A stretch of DNA of 64,000 nucleotides from Anagrus nilaparvatae (lineage: Eukaryota > Arthropoda > Insecta > Hymenoptera > Mymaridae): positions 6,016,501 to 6,080,500 of the forward strand of contig JAKSXM010000007.1 in the NCBI GenBank assembly GCA_022575985.1, in the 5' to 3' direction. Made by a program: the position numbers and the translations under genes. Numbering within the stretch: position 1 is the first letter of the stretch; each line of letters starts with the position of its first letter. Positions 1 through 11,394 of the stretch are shown piece by piece. The notes beneath the pieces were generated by a model that saw only the letters and a program-made list of their open reading frames with translations, did not search any database and was not told the DNA's origin.

Positions 1-187
1 TATTTTCTACACCTATTGGTACAATGTCAGTAATATTTATTTTACTACTCAAAATTCTAAGAGTTTGTGTAGCAGCTATTAAAGCAAGTGGTATCAATAA
101 TTGTACAATTATTGTTGTTTTCCAATATCTTTTTCTCACTAAAAATGCTTTGTAAAGCAATAGTTTGAATATATTTACTGACCCCAT
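1..187 (-). CDS. ABCA-type ABC transporter, first coding exon (partial, runs off the window)
   Basis: Reading down from an ATG at 187, the frame starts [20 protein letters not shown] and continues with a hydrophobic stretch (TIIVQLLIPLALIAA) typical of the first membrane segment of ABCA transporters. It closely matches the first exon of the intact ABCA gene at 20876-21212, which begins [20 protein letters not shown]. Both keep the [12 protein letters not shown] core. This is therefore the 5' end of a neighbouring tandem paralogue on the same strand, whose remaining exons lie to the left. The predicted start matches that of its paralogue. No ATP-binding domain is in view, so whether the gene is intact cannot be judged. 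Role by family: ATP-driven lipid or sterol transport across membranes. Confidence 0.8.
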   Translation of the reverse strand, partial: MGSVNIFKLLLYKAFLVRKRYWKTTIIVQLLIPLALIAATQTLRILSSKINITDIVPIGVEN

Positions 188-468
188 TTTTTAAAAAAAT
201 TTCTTTTTAATTTTTTATGCTTAAAAAATTGAATATTTTTTTTATTTTAATAACTTTATTCTCTTAATTTTTTCAACATGCTTGAAATTTTTTAACATCT
301 GAAACAAACAAAAAATACATATAAAACAATGATATAATATTTATTTTATTAACTAATGACGAGACTAATCACGATAATAGTTACGTTAAATGCTTTACAT
401 TAAATAACTTTTAAATAAAAAATTTACTGAATTTTCTATTGCGTCATTCTTATATCTATCTTAAATAC

Positions 469-1963
469 ACACGGGTCCCCTGAATGAGCGCCAACCTGAG
501 ATGCACTGCGGTGTCGAGATTTCAAAGAATTCTTTTAATGTACATTTACCTGAACTAGAAAAAGTGAATTTTGAAATAATCGCCCGGGCGCTTTTTGAAA
601 AAAGCTCAAAATTGAGCTTTTCTAAGCTGCCCATTCTTCTTTATTATCCCACCCCTTCTAGATATGCTCAAAAATCATGAGAAAAGAGTGACTTTAGTAA
701 AATTTCCTCAGGAATTCGGTCCTGCCATTAGTTTTCCAAAATTTTCCCTGAAAACCCCGGAAGATGGAAAAATTAACTTTTTATTTTTAAAGTGCTGTAA
801 ATAAAAAACCGAATCATATTTTTTCTTCAAAATTTGGGAGGAGACTTGTTTATAAATATATTTTTTGGTGCCGTTCCTCACTCGATGTTATCGGCCATCT
901 TTAACCTCCAAATAACGTAAATTACACGAATTTTGATCAATTTTTCTCATTCTTTTGCAGTTTTCTTGGATTTTCAGGCATTTGGTGATCTTATATACCT
1001 AAAATAAGGTCGAATTCAGAATTCCAGGGAACTTTTAAAAAAGCCCTAGATATATTAAAAATAATTTTATTTTTAAATACCCTGGTTTGCAAAATTTCAT
1101 ATATATCAATAATATAATGTTTTTTATTTTTCTCAATTTTTTCACTTTTTTAACTCTTTTTTTATATTTTCGTTCTATATATATAACTTTGTATACCCAA
1201 AATAAGGTCGAATTCGGATTCCCAGGGAAATAATATATAAGTAATATATTTTAAATATAGAATTATAAAATAAAATTTAAACATAAAATTAAATTAGTTT
1301 TTTTTAATTATTTTAAATTAATGTTATTTTTAAAATTTTGCAAATAAAATATTTATACTATATTAGGTAATGGGTATTTAAAAATAAAATTAATTTTAAT
1401 ATATCTAGGGCTTTTTTAAAAGTTCCCTGGAAGTCTGAATTCGACCTTATTTTAGGTATATAAGATCACCAAATGCCTGAAAATCCAAGAAAACTGCAAA
1501 AGAATGAGAAAAATTGATCAAAATTCGTGTAATTTACGTTATTTGGAGGTTAAAGATGGCCGATAACATCGAGTGAGGAACGGCACCAAAAAATATATTT
1601 ATAAACAAGTCTCCTCCCAAATTTTGAAGAAAAAATATGATTCGGTTTTTTATTTACAGCACTTTAAAAATAAAAAGTTAATTTTTCCATCTTCCGGGGT
1701 TTTCAGGGAAAATTTTGGAAAACTAATGGCAGGACCGAATTCACTCTTTTCTCATGATTTTTGAGCATATCTAGAAGGGGTAGGATAATAAAGAAAAATG
1801 GGCAGCTTAGAAAAGCTCAATTTTGAGTTTTTTTCAAAAAGCGCCCGGGTGATTATTTCAAAATTCACTTTTTCTAATTCAGGTGCGTGTATATTAAAAG
1901 AATTCTTTGAAATCTCGACACCGCAGCGCATTTCAGGTTGGCGCTCCTTCAGGGGACCCGTGT
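469..1963. repeat. 1.5-kb foldback element with ~600-bp inverted arms
   Basis: The left arm (469 to about 1083) reads ACACGGGTCCCCTGAA and onward. It is repeated in inverse, nearly base for base, in the right arm (about 1370-1963, ending CAGGGGACCCGTGT). About 290 bp of AT-rich loop lies between. Short open frames on both strands are mirror images of each other and are not genes. There is no transposase. It is a non-autonomous foldback DNA element or very long MITE. A target-site duplication is not clear. Confidence 0.85.
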
Positions 1964-2817
1964 ACAATTTGACTAAAAAGTTTTTAAAACTAAAAAATAA
2001 AAATATAAGAATAAAATTTTTCTTTTGGTAAGGTAAAAAAAAAGTTTTTAAATTTTCGAGTTTTGCTCAGGTTTTTGCAAGCTTTTTATAAAATTCAGAA
2101 CTAAATACTATAATTATTTATTTTCTTTTAAATTATTAAGATAATTAAAGAGGCCAATGTTCACGTGCTTTCTTAAAAAAAATATTTCGAGCAAATAATT
2201 TGGGAAATATTTGTAACCTCGCAATTTCACAGATTCTGAGCTTTAAAAAAAGCCTACCCGCCTGAGACATTTAAACAGTGTATAACACTGTTATATTATG
2301 TGTAAATTATACGTAAACAGTGTTATAACATCAGTTACACATAATTTACACATAATTTAACACTGTTAACCTATATAATACGTACTATTTCCGTGTTCAA
2401 GCACCAAAATAGCTATTTTTAAAAAATATTGTTTTAATTTAACTTTGTTGGTATAAATTGTATGTAACTAATATAGTTTTAATAGTTTTAAGTGTAAAAA
2501 AGCACCTTATAATTGAACTAAAAATGCATTAAACACTTTTAAAAAAATTTTACTAAAATTGGTATTCTATACCATAAATCTTTAAACCCGGTGAATATTT
2601 TAGGAAATAAATGATAAAATTAGAAGAAATTGTTCTTAAAAAATATTTTACAAAACATTACTTCACTTTTATTTACATTTTTTATCTAGAAAAAAAAACA
2701 TCAAAGAAAAAACATATAATGAAATTTTCTTTATTACATATACTTGTATAATTTTTTTGGTCTAAAAATATTATTTACATTTATATTGGTAATAATAACA
2801 TTTATAGTAATATTCAT

Positions 2818-3067
2818 ACACACCAAACCTAAAAGAGTTTTTTGTTACGCAGAAAATATTGAATGTTTATTTAATTCTTTAGAGAGAAATTATTTTGAGG
2901 TTAATTCTTTTAAAAAAATTTATTTTTGTTTTAATTCTTTTTGAACAGAATAAAAACAATAATAAAATTTTTTTAAAGAATTAACCTCAAAATAATTTCT
3001 CTCTAAAGAAATAAATAAACATTCAATATTTTCTGCATAACAAAAAACTCTTTTAGGTTTGGTGTGT
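2818..3067. repeat. near-perfect 250-bp hairpin MITE nested in the 2.2-kb element
   Basis: ACACACCAAACCTAAAAGAG at 2818 is mirrored by CTCTTTTAGGTTTGGTGTGT ending at 3067. The arms (about 2818-2940 and 2942-3067) pair along almost their whole length with virtually no loop. A 66-residue open frame here is only a by-product. Confidence 0.8.
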
Positions 3068-3474
3068 AATAATAATAATTAAATATTTATTTTTTATTAA
3101 AAGAGAAATAGAACTAGTTTATAAAAATAAAATATTTTTTTCAAGAATAAAAAACAAAAGTACCTATTTTTTTTTTCGACTTTTTGAAAATTTTTACGAA
3201 AAAAACCTTGATAATTCAACATCAGATTTGTAGATTAGAACATTAGATAAGTATTCTATCGATGAACTTAAAACAAAAAAATATAATTTACAAATAAAAC
3301 TAAATTCAGTTGATACAAAAATCAAATTCAAAGAATTTTTAGAAAAAAGCAAGCAATAAATCCATCATCTAATAAATTAAAATATGTATTTAAAATTAAT
3401 TTAAAGTAATTTTTGTATAATAATCAGATGAAAAAAAACTTATGACCGGTTTGTGTAACTACACAACCAACGAG

Positions 3475-3783
3475 CATGGAACATGTTCACTAATAACTAA
3501 CACTGATAATAAAGTATCTATTCTGTTCATAATATCAATATTTATATCCAAGTATTTCTGCACTAAAGTTCTTTAGAGACTTCTGCACCAATGGTCCCTA
3601 GGTACTTCTGCACCAAAGGTCTTTAGGGACTTCTGCACCCTAGGTACTTCTGCACCAAAGGTCCCTAAATCGAAAATATTCTAAGTCCCATTTGACCCCC
3701 CCCCCCCTTAAAAAGGACAAATTTGACCCCCCCCCTTAATTTTCCAGTTCTGAAATACCCCCTCCCTATAAACATGTTCCATG
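3475..3783. repeat. CATGGAACATGTT-family MITE (copy 1)
   Basis: Bounded by CATGGAACATGTTC and its inverse AAACATGTTCCATG. The interior has imperfect tandem repeats around ACTTCTGCACCAAAGGTC (about 3555-3660), then a run of 12 C and one of 9 C. Related copies lie at 15854-16188, 21676-21897, 45531-45917 and 47416-47772. Confidence 0.75.
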
Positions 3784-4588
3784 TTAAAATTAAATGTTTA
3801 TAATTATAAGAGTCGATTTCATCGAGCGTATTCTTAATATATTCTAGGGGCACTGGAGTTGAAATAATTAATTATTACTTAAAATTTATTAAAATTCTGC
3901 TCTAGCAGGATCCAGAAAACTACCCTCTAGCAGAATTTTAATAAATTTTTAGTCATAATTATTAGACTTCAATTTTTTCAACCCTAGAGTCCTCAGAATC
4001 TAATAAAATCTTTCATGAAATTGACCCTATATTATAGTATAATTTTCATCAATTTAAAACTAGATCCTATTAGAATATTTTTCTTTTTTATTTCATTTTA
4101 TTTAATAAAGTTATTTAAATAATTTAAAAAAATATATGTATACCTTTAACAACGTATTATTTATTGTAAATTTCAAAATAAAAAGTTATTCAGAAAAATA
4201 ATACTTTTAGTTTCCTTGCATTTTCTTAGTTATCAGTATTTATAAATTTTGAGTTTTTTGAGTATAAACAGTTAAATTAAAACAATATTTTTTAAAAATA
4301 GCTATTTTGAGCTTGAACACGGAAATAGTACGTATTATATAGGTTAACAGTGTTAAATTATAGGTAAATTATGTGTAACTGATGATATAACACTGTTTAC
4401 GTATAATTTACACATAATATAACAGTGTTATACACTGTTTAAATGTCTCAGGCGGGTACCTACTTTAGATGCCTGGTTTCTTAAAATTTATTTACTTGAA
4501 AAAACTTTTCGAAAAATAGATTAAATTATTAAGTTTATTAAGTTAATTCAACTTACTTAGGTAAGCTTACGACAGTAAGCACCCAAAA

Positions 4589-5544
4589 TTAACCCTCCGC
4601 CGGCAACCATGGACGATATCGTCCTCACGAATTTTGCCCCAACCCTGTATCTCGGAAACTAGAAGTAAAGGGATCTTGGTACCCCTTCGTAAAAAATTGT
4701 AGAGAGGATCCAGGAAAGCTTGCCAACGCACGTTAGTATGTGTCTAGCCGTTTTAGTATAAATTCAGGTCAAAGTTGGCCTCCGTCCGTTTTCGACCATG
4801 GTAGCCGGCGGTGTAAGTTTTTTTTGTTTCCAGATAGGGAGATTTTTTTTCATATTTATGCTATAAAGTGAAAATTTTTGATAACTTATTATTTATTTTG
4901 GGTAAAAAATTAAAATTTAGTGATAAGAAGTAACAATGGCTGCGGAAATGTTAATAATCATCGGTATGTCAGAATGTCATGCAGCAGTTTGCGATGAGCA
5001 CAGAATGCATCTTTTTTTTAAATGCAGATAGTGTTTTTTTCATTTATTTTTATTTACAATAATTTTTTTTATTTAAAAACAATGTGTTATAAGCTCTTTT
5101 TACAAATAAAACAACTTTTATCCAAAAAAGATGTGATTAAAAAATTTTTTTTTTCTTCGAAAAATAGCCAATTTTCAGATTGCGAAATAAATATGGTTTT
5201 TTTAGCGTAGCCAAATCTGGGTAGGTTTTTTTTAATTACCTATATATGAACTTCAAAACCCTGCAATATTTTTTCTTAACATCAATTAGGACCCAAGATA
5301 TGAATTTTTTAGTAAATTGACCCAAATTGCTCGTTTAGTGCGGTTCAAAAAATTTTTACGGCTAAACAAATTAATTTTTTCCAAAAAAACCTTCAAGGCG
5401 GTTTACCTGAAGAGTTTCCTGAAATTTTTCCGTCGGTTTCACTCAAATCCGACTACTCTAGGGAGTTTAAATTTAGCCATGTCCGAAAACGACCATGGTT
5501 GCCGGGCGCGTAGTAAAAAACAAACATAGCCGACGGAGGGTTAA
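4589..5544. repeat. piggyBac-like MITE flanked by TTAA
   Basis: The left end reads TTAACCCTCCGCCGGCAACC and the right end CCGACGGAGGGTTAA, so the inverted termini CCCTCCGYCGGC are flanked by TTAA on both sides. TTAA is the signature piggyBac target duplication. A further inverted copy of the terminus, with the CGACCATGG motif, occurs inside (about 4788-4815). That suggests a composite or partly duplicated end. No transposase is visible. Small internal frames are not supported as genes. Confidence 0.75.
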
Positions 5545-5559
5545 GCTTACAGTAAGCTT

Positions 5560-5850
5560 AATCTTTTTACGTGGGTATATTCAAGACGAGATTCAAAACT
5601 GAAATCGAAAAACGAGACAGTATATTTAAGTACTCTTGTTTGGTTCTTGTCCAGAAAAGCAAAGAACGGCCCAAATCACACGAAAATTGCCTTCTAAAAA
5701 GCGAAGACTGCGATTTCGGCCTGGATTTCGGGCATTCTTTATTTTTGGATAAGAGTCGTATAAGATTATTCTGCATTAGTTGCGAGAAAATGGACGCTCA
5801 GCAACCGGAAAATACGTGATTTTGGGCCGCTAACTAGAAAGATTAATTTT
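5560..5850. repeat. degenerate copy of the GAATGGCCC/AAATCGCA stem-loop repeat family
   Basis: It contains TTGTCCAGAAAAGCAAAGAA, CGGCCCAAATCACACG, GCGAAGACTGCGATTTCGG and GGGCATTCTTTA, in the same order as better copies at 47780-48030 and 55365-55665. The open frames on both strands are shadows of the inverted repeat. Confidence 0.55.
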
Positions 5851-5857
5851 AATTCTG

Positions 5858-7747
5858 CACTGGAAAAAAATCCGTTTGCGCTAAGCGGAAAAATTCTGTT
5901 TGTGCTTAATGGAATTTGTTTTACAGCTAACAGAATTTCGATTGGGGCTATAGGAATTTTTTTCATGCTCAAATGATCGCAAATGTTTATAGTCGAGTCT
6001 GGCTTATGAAAAAAAGACAAAACTTGTAAGTTCGACGAAATCAAAATTTTACTTTAGAAAGTTAGTGAAATCCCTTTAGCAACATATCAGCGACATTGTT
6101 TGAGAAAAACTTGGAAAAGTGAAAGGGGGGGGAGTGAAAATGACCCTCATTTTTCACCCCATCAAACCAATAAAATTATGTATATCTTTTTTTCGTTTTT
6201 TTTTAAATTTTGGCATGTTCTTGTAGGTAATTTAGGTCGCTAAATCCAAATATTGCGTCAGAAAATTTTATTGAGGTGTGTGACACCCTTATTTTTACCT
6301 TTTAAACCCTAAAAATACCATTTTTTTTAAAAACATTTTTTAACATTTTTATCGATTATAGTAAGTATTTTGGGTTGGTGAAACTGACTCTGAGGTTACA
6401 AATTTTTTTCAAGGAACACCCTTATTTTCACCCCTTTAACCCTTACAACAACGTTTCGTTAAAGATAGTATCAATTTTTCCTAATTTGCTACCCCAGGTG
6501 CTATCCCCTAGTAAGTAATTTGGTCTACTGAATCTAAATGTGGTGCCAATACTTATTTTTGGGAGTTTACTACCCTTAAAGGGATTATAAAATCAAAATG
6601 ATACGACAAAACTTACCCCCACATAACCTAAGGAAAAAAACATAATGCATTACATGTTATACAGGCTTAAAATCAACAGAAACTTTTAAAAAATAATACA
6701 TTTGGATTCAGTTACCCGAAATGCTTATTGAAATCCATAAAAATTGAAAAGAAAATGTTTGTTTTAAAAAAATATATTTTAAGGGTTGAAGGGGTGAAAA
6801 TAAGGATGAAACATCTCTCAAAAATAGTTTTTGGCTCCTGATTTTGATTCAGTGGTCCAAAATACCTATTAGGGGGTGTCAAAATTGAAAAATTGTTTTT
6901 TAAAAAAACGAATTTTTAAAGGTTTGAGGAGTGAAAATAAGTGTCACACCCCCAAAAAATAATTTTGATCCCAAATTTAGATTCAGCGGCCTAAAATACC
7001 TATTAGGGAGGGTCAAAATAGAAACAATATATGGGTTTTTAAAAAAACGAATTTTTATGGGTGGAAAGGATGAAAATAAGGGTATAAATCCTCGAAAAAT
7101 AAGGGTTTATACCCTTGAAACAAAATTTTAACCCTAGATTCAGTTTCAGCAAACCAAAATATCTACTAGAATTGATAAAAATTGAAAAGGTGAAAATAAG
7201 GGTGTTACATCAGCGTTACATCCCTCAAAAAATTTTCTGATGCCATATTTGGATTTAACGAACCAAATTACCTACAAGGTTATGCCAAAATTAAAAAAAA
7301 GATAAAACTAATTTTTTTGGCTTAGAGGGGCGGAAAATGGGAGTGTTTTTCACTTCCCTTTCAGTTTCCCAAGCTTTTTTGTTACTGACAATATTACTGA
7401 TATGTTTCTGAAGAGATTTCACTAACTTCCAAAAAGAAAATTTCGGTTTCGTCGTTCTTTCCCTCTACATCACGGATACTACCCGTCTACTATAAGAGTG
7501 AAGCAAATTTAAAAAAAAAATTTAAATACCGCTGCGCGCTGCCTCCTAATAAACAAAAATATCTATTTTTTCAACAAGAGAAAAAAAATAGGATTTGGCT
7601 TTCAATGCAGTTGTATGCACGAGTGAGCGTAGCGAACGAAATTTTGTTTTAACTTTCTGTACGTTTCAGGAAATTGTTTGAGCAAAACAAAAAATTCTGC
7701 TATACTCATTAGGAATTCCGCTAGCGGCAAGCGGTTTTATTTCAGTG
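5858..7747. repeat. 1.9-kb foldback element with CACTGGAAAAAAATCCG termini
   Basis: The left end CACTGGAAAAAAATCCGTTT mirrors the right end GCAAGCGGTTTTATTTCAGTG. The inner arms consist of decaying repeats of a roughly 100-bp unit containing GGGTGAAAATAAGGGTG or its complement. Those repeats are oriented one way from about 6100 to 6650 and the other way from about 6700 to 7380. At the centre (about 6599-6640) is a single unit reading ACTTACCCCCACATAACCTA, related to the minisatellite at 41.8-42.6 kb. No coding capacity was recognised. Confidence 0.7.
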
Positions 7748-7963
7748 TATATATAAGATAATAATTATGAAATAAGATACCTATCATTTTTATCGATCAC
7801 ACGATAAGAAATTGATAAGAGCAAAAATTTAATTTTGATATTATATGGCTCATTATCGTTTTTTTTGCAAAAGTGACGTACAGCACATTTCCAACTACCA
7901 GATGCATTAATTAAAAAAAATTTTTTTTTTTAATTTTTAATTTCAATAAGTTTTTGATGGTAC

Positions 7964-8851
7964 ACCATAAAAATCAACATAATTTAATGTTTTAACTACT
8001 ATAAAACATAAAAATATAGCAAAAAAGCCTTTACCGTTCCCTGTCACAAAGGAGATTCCTATACTTTGAGTGTCTGTCATTCACACCTATCAATTAATTA
8101 TCAAAAATTTTCATTTGGGGATTAATTGCTATGTCATAAGGTTAAACTTTTTCCATACAGAAAAAATTTAAACTTACTTTTCCTAATTATTACAAGGGTG
8201 AGAAGGTGTGTCACATGATTTTACAAAATGTGTACGTAAAACGTATTTTATTTATATTAAATTTGATTTCTCTTCATAAAAACATTTTTAAAACCTCTAA
8301 ATCGCATAAATGACAACTTAAATACATAAAAAATAAATTCTCACACCAAGAGCACTTTAAGAGGTCGTTAAATAGGAAAACAAAATCAGTTTAAGTTCAG
8401 AAATCACGAAGGGACAAAAACAAAAGCCTTTACCGTACCCCCATGGATCTCCAATTAAGAAGCGTTGTAATTAAAATATAAAAAACTTAACAAGTTTCAA
8501 TCATAAAAATACTTTACTTTCCAAACGGAAAAGTTTTTTTGTTTATTTGTCTACGAATTATTTTGATTTTTCTATAAAAAAGCCTTTACCGTTCCTGCCT
8601 TTACCGTTCCTCATTTTTGTTAAAATTATTAAATATTTTTAAAATTTACCTCCAAAACTCGTTTTTTTAGTAAGAATTATTCAAAAATATATGTTATTGT
8701 TCTCTAAAACACATAAAGCCTAGAAAAATTCATATATTAAGGCCGTATGTAACGATTTTGGTTTTTAATGGTTTTAACCTGTTTTTACCTTATAATTATG
8801 TGAAAAAACGTAATAAATTGATGTAAAAGGTTCGTTATGGTGATTTTTATG
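7964..8851. repeat. TIR element carrying four copies of GCCTTTACCGTTCC
   Basis: Putative ends CCATAAAAATCAACATAA (about 7964) and, inverted, TTATGGTGATTTTTATGC (about 8851) match at about 16 of 19 bases. Inside, the 14-mer GCCTTTACCGTTCC occurs at 8027, 8426 (one mismatch), 8582 and 8597. The last two are tandem with a 15-bp period. The spacing matches that of a different 14-mer in the element at 37.8-38.8 kb. The element limits are less certain than the motif. Confidence 0.6.
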
Positions 8852-10179
8852 CAACACTGAATAAATATTGGTGAAAAAAGTCTAAAAAGCCTTGTTTGGA
8901 CTTTAAAAAAGGAATTTTTTATTTTTATTTTTTGAAAGCTATTTTTTCAAAAAAAATGAAAACGAGCCATATATTACACTTATTATCTTTCCGATCAATT
9001 TTATTTTTAGATTATAGAATATTTACCTAAAATAGTTTAAAAATTCTGTTAAATTAATTATTTACCTAAAAACTGCAATTTTTGTCTCACTATAACTATA
9101 ACAAAGAATATATATATAACGTAAATATATATATTCTTTGCTAATAATTATATCATCATACAACTATATACATATACATAATTTTGCAACAAGTCGCCGG
9201 TAGTTATAAAACCGGTCATACTTTCAAGTGCATACGTGTTTATATAATATTGTTTGGGTGTATATGTAATATAAACATTGTAACGACAATAAAAATAAAC
9301 ATTTTACAATAAAATGTTATTAGAAACTAAAACTTTAATATTAAAAGTTAAAAAAATAGACAATATCTTGAAGTATTTCCCAAAAATGTTATAAAATATA
9401 AGGTCCAGCAATCTTACCTTAACAATTTTAATTTGAGGTTGTGTATAAATAAATAATGTCTAATATCAACATGCTGCATTAATTTATTCATAAAAACAAA
9501 CACTAAACACTAATGTCATTTTAAATACATTATTATTTAATTAATATTTAATTCGTTTCAAATCATTTTTAACTTTATTTTATATTTTAACACAAAGTTT
9601 TGTTGACTGCGATATCTTTAAAATACTGCTTATAGCTTACTAAAGCAAAAATAAACTGAAGTATGCGCTGATGCACACTGCGCAATTTAGCGCGTGTGTA
9701 AGTGTTCCTGTATATTTTCTGTATATGTTACGTTTGCATTGATGATTCACTTTCATGCGGAAAAATAGTTTGGATAAATAAATAAACATTTTCATGTAAA
9801 AATTACGTAAGTTTACTATATATGAGTTTGTATTTTGGTCTTTGTTTTAAGCTGTAAAAATTTTAGATCTGAAAAACTTTACACAAGTTTCAAATATTTA
9901 AAAAATACATATTATATTTTGCCGTATTGAAAATTATACAAATTATTATCTGAAGCGATCGCATCAATTCGAATTGATGCCTAATTAATCCAACTTACAA
10001 TTATCAAAAATTATTTTAAAAAACTTCCAGTTGATCTTATCTTTATTGACCAATTTTTAAACTGCTAAAAAATTTATACAAACTAAAAAAATAAAAAATA
10101 CGTTTTTATATATAAATTGAGTATACTCCAATTAAAATCTGAGATTTCATTAAAATTTCCTTCTTTTAGCAAAATAGAT
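8852..10179. other. AT-rich intergenic stretch, no gene seen
   Basis: No coding region, RNA gene or clear transposon end was recognised. A perfect palindrome of about 40 bp around AATATATATATAACG lies at about 9101-9142. The rest is low-complexity AT-rich sequence. Confidence 0.5.
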
Positions 10180-10542
10180 TCAGCATATGCATTTTTTTAA
10201 ATTCCACTTTTTGTTTTTAGACTCTCTTGCAAATTTTAAAAATAATTGTTGCATATTTGACTTAAAAGCCGATGATTGAATTGAGAAATGTTCAATACAA
10301 ACAAACAGATGCCTTGCATTTCTCATGTATCGCACATTCTCTTTCACGTAATATTTTCTGTTGCAATATGATAAGTAAAAAAAGTCAGCAAAATTTTCAA
10401 TCTCGTTATTAAATTTCAAAATTAGGTTCCTATTAAATGAATATTTTAAATCAACCAAATTCTCATCTATAACTTCTCCAATTAAAAAACGGCAGCAGTA
10501 GATTTTGATTTTTCGGGTATTAGAAAGTGGTACCCTCTCCAA
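10180..10542 (-). pseudogene. Relic of an ABCA transporter 3' end (last two exons, intron read through)
   Basis: A 120-codon frame ends with FSIQSSAFKSNMQQLFLKFA. The last exon of the intact ABCA gene has [20 protein letters not shown] at the equivalent place. Upstream in the relic, IGEVIDENL matches AGEILDENP of the intact penultimate exon. Between them, at the position of the real intron, the relic still has a donor-like GTTGAT and an acceptor-like TTGCAACAG. The intron happens to have no stop, so the stretch reads as one frame. There is a three-residue insertion before QQLFLKFA, and no ATP-binding core was found upstream. I read it as the decayed tail of a third tandem ABCA copy. A divergent terminal exon of a real gene is less likely. 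Confidence 0.7.
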
Positions 10543-11394
10543 GAGATTTTCTAAAAAATTAAAAAATATAGTTATTCAAACTATCAGGACTATAAAAAAA
10601 AATGATGTATTTTTTTTATACTCAAAAACCGATTTTCGAAAATTTCAAAATTATATTTCAAGGTCTTAAGGAGGCTTAATCTGATCTACAAATATGTTAT
10701 TCTTACAGCTAATTAAATCCAAAAACTTTTTAATTTATCCAAACTTAAAATAAATAATACACTTAATATATTATTTTTTCTTTAAATATATTTTTTGCGC
10801 ATTGTAGCAAAAATATTCTGATATAAATTATTATAATTAATTAATGAAATCGGTCTTTACGAACAAAGAATATTAGCAATACTGCTACTAAATGTGGTAT
10901 ACATAATTAAATACTCAGATAGTAAATGTCAGTAACTTTTTCATAGAAAATTGTGTAATTATGTTATAAACACAAACTAATTGAAATAAGAGGTTTCAAT
11001 ATTACAAATATGAAATAAACGAATAATACAAAAATGAATATGGAAAGTATTAATTATTCAATTTGGAATTATTTATCAACCGTCATTCGTATAAAAGTTT
11101 TATTACAAACAATATAATTTAGTTACATATTTTTTAATTAATATGAATTAATTGCCTGACATATATATATAGTATTCAAAATTCATTTCTCTTTCGAGAG
11201 AAATAAATACAAGTAAAAGTTAATTTGTAAGCGTTATTAGGCTTCGCCTTGGATGGTACTTAACGTGTGATCTAGGCCATTCGTTTTTTTGCTCCCTTGG
11301 TTAAACATGTACTGTTTTTTAAAATCAAAGCAATATAAAGAATAATAATAATAATAATATTTAAATTGTTGTAAATTCTAAAAAATACAAATAC
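10543..11394. other. AT-rich intergenic stretch, no gene seen
   Basis: No recognisable ABCA exons could be found upstream of the relic on the minus strand. At 11240-11248 the word GGCTTCGCC sits in a weak copy of the stem-loop repeat family. A short ATA/ATT microsatellite lies near 11340. Confidence 0.5.

Larger units (their letters stand above)
2255..4458. repeat. 2.2-kb TIR element, TA-flanked, with ~200-bp inverted arms
   Basis: The ends read TACCCGCCTGAGACATTT (2255) and, inverted, AAATGTCTCAGGCGGGTA (4458). The arms match over about 2255-2460 and 4262-4458, including short palindromes built on ACAGTGTTATAACAC-like words. TA lies at both ends, suggesting a Tc1/mariner-type target. The interior contains a perfect 250-bp hairpin (2818-3067) and a CATGGAACATGTT element (3475-3783), so it has been invaded at least twice. 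No coding remnant was recognised. Confidence 0.8.

Noticed and set aside
1573..2031. Small open frames on both strands near 1.6-2.0 kb
   Set aside because: They lie in the right arm of the foldback element, mirror the left arm and show no protein family features.
3665..3853. 62-residue minus-strand frame with GGG-rich stretch
   Set aside because: The glycine run is the translated C tract of a MITE; a similar frame at 47388-47582 comes from another copy of the same family.
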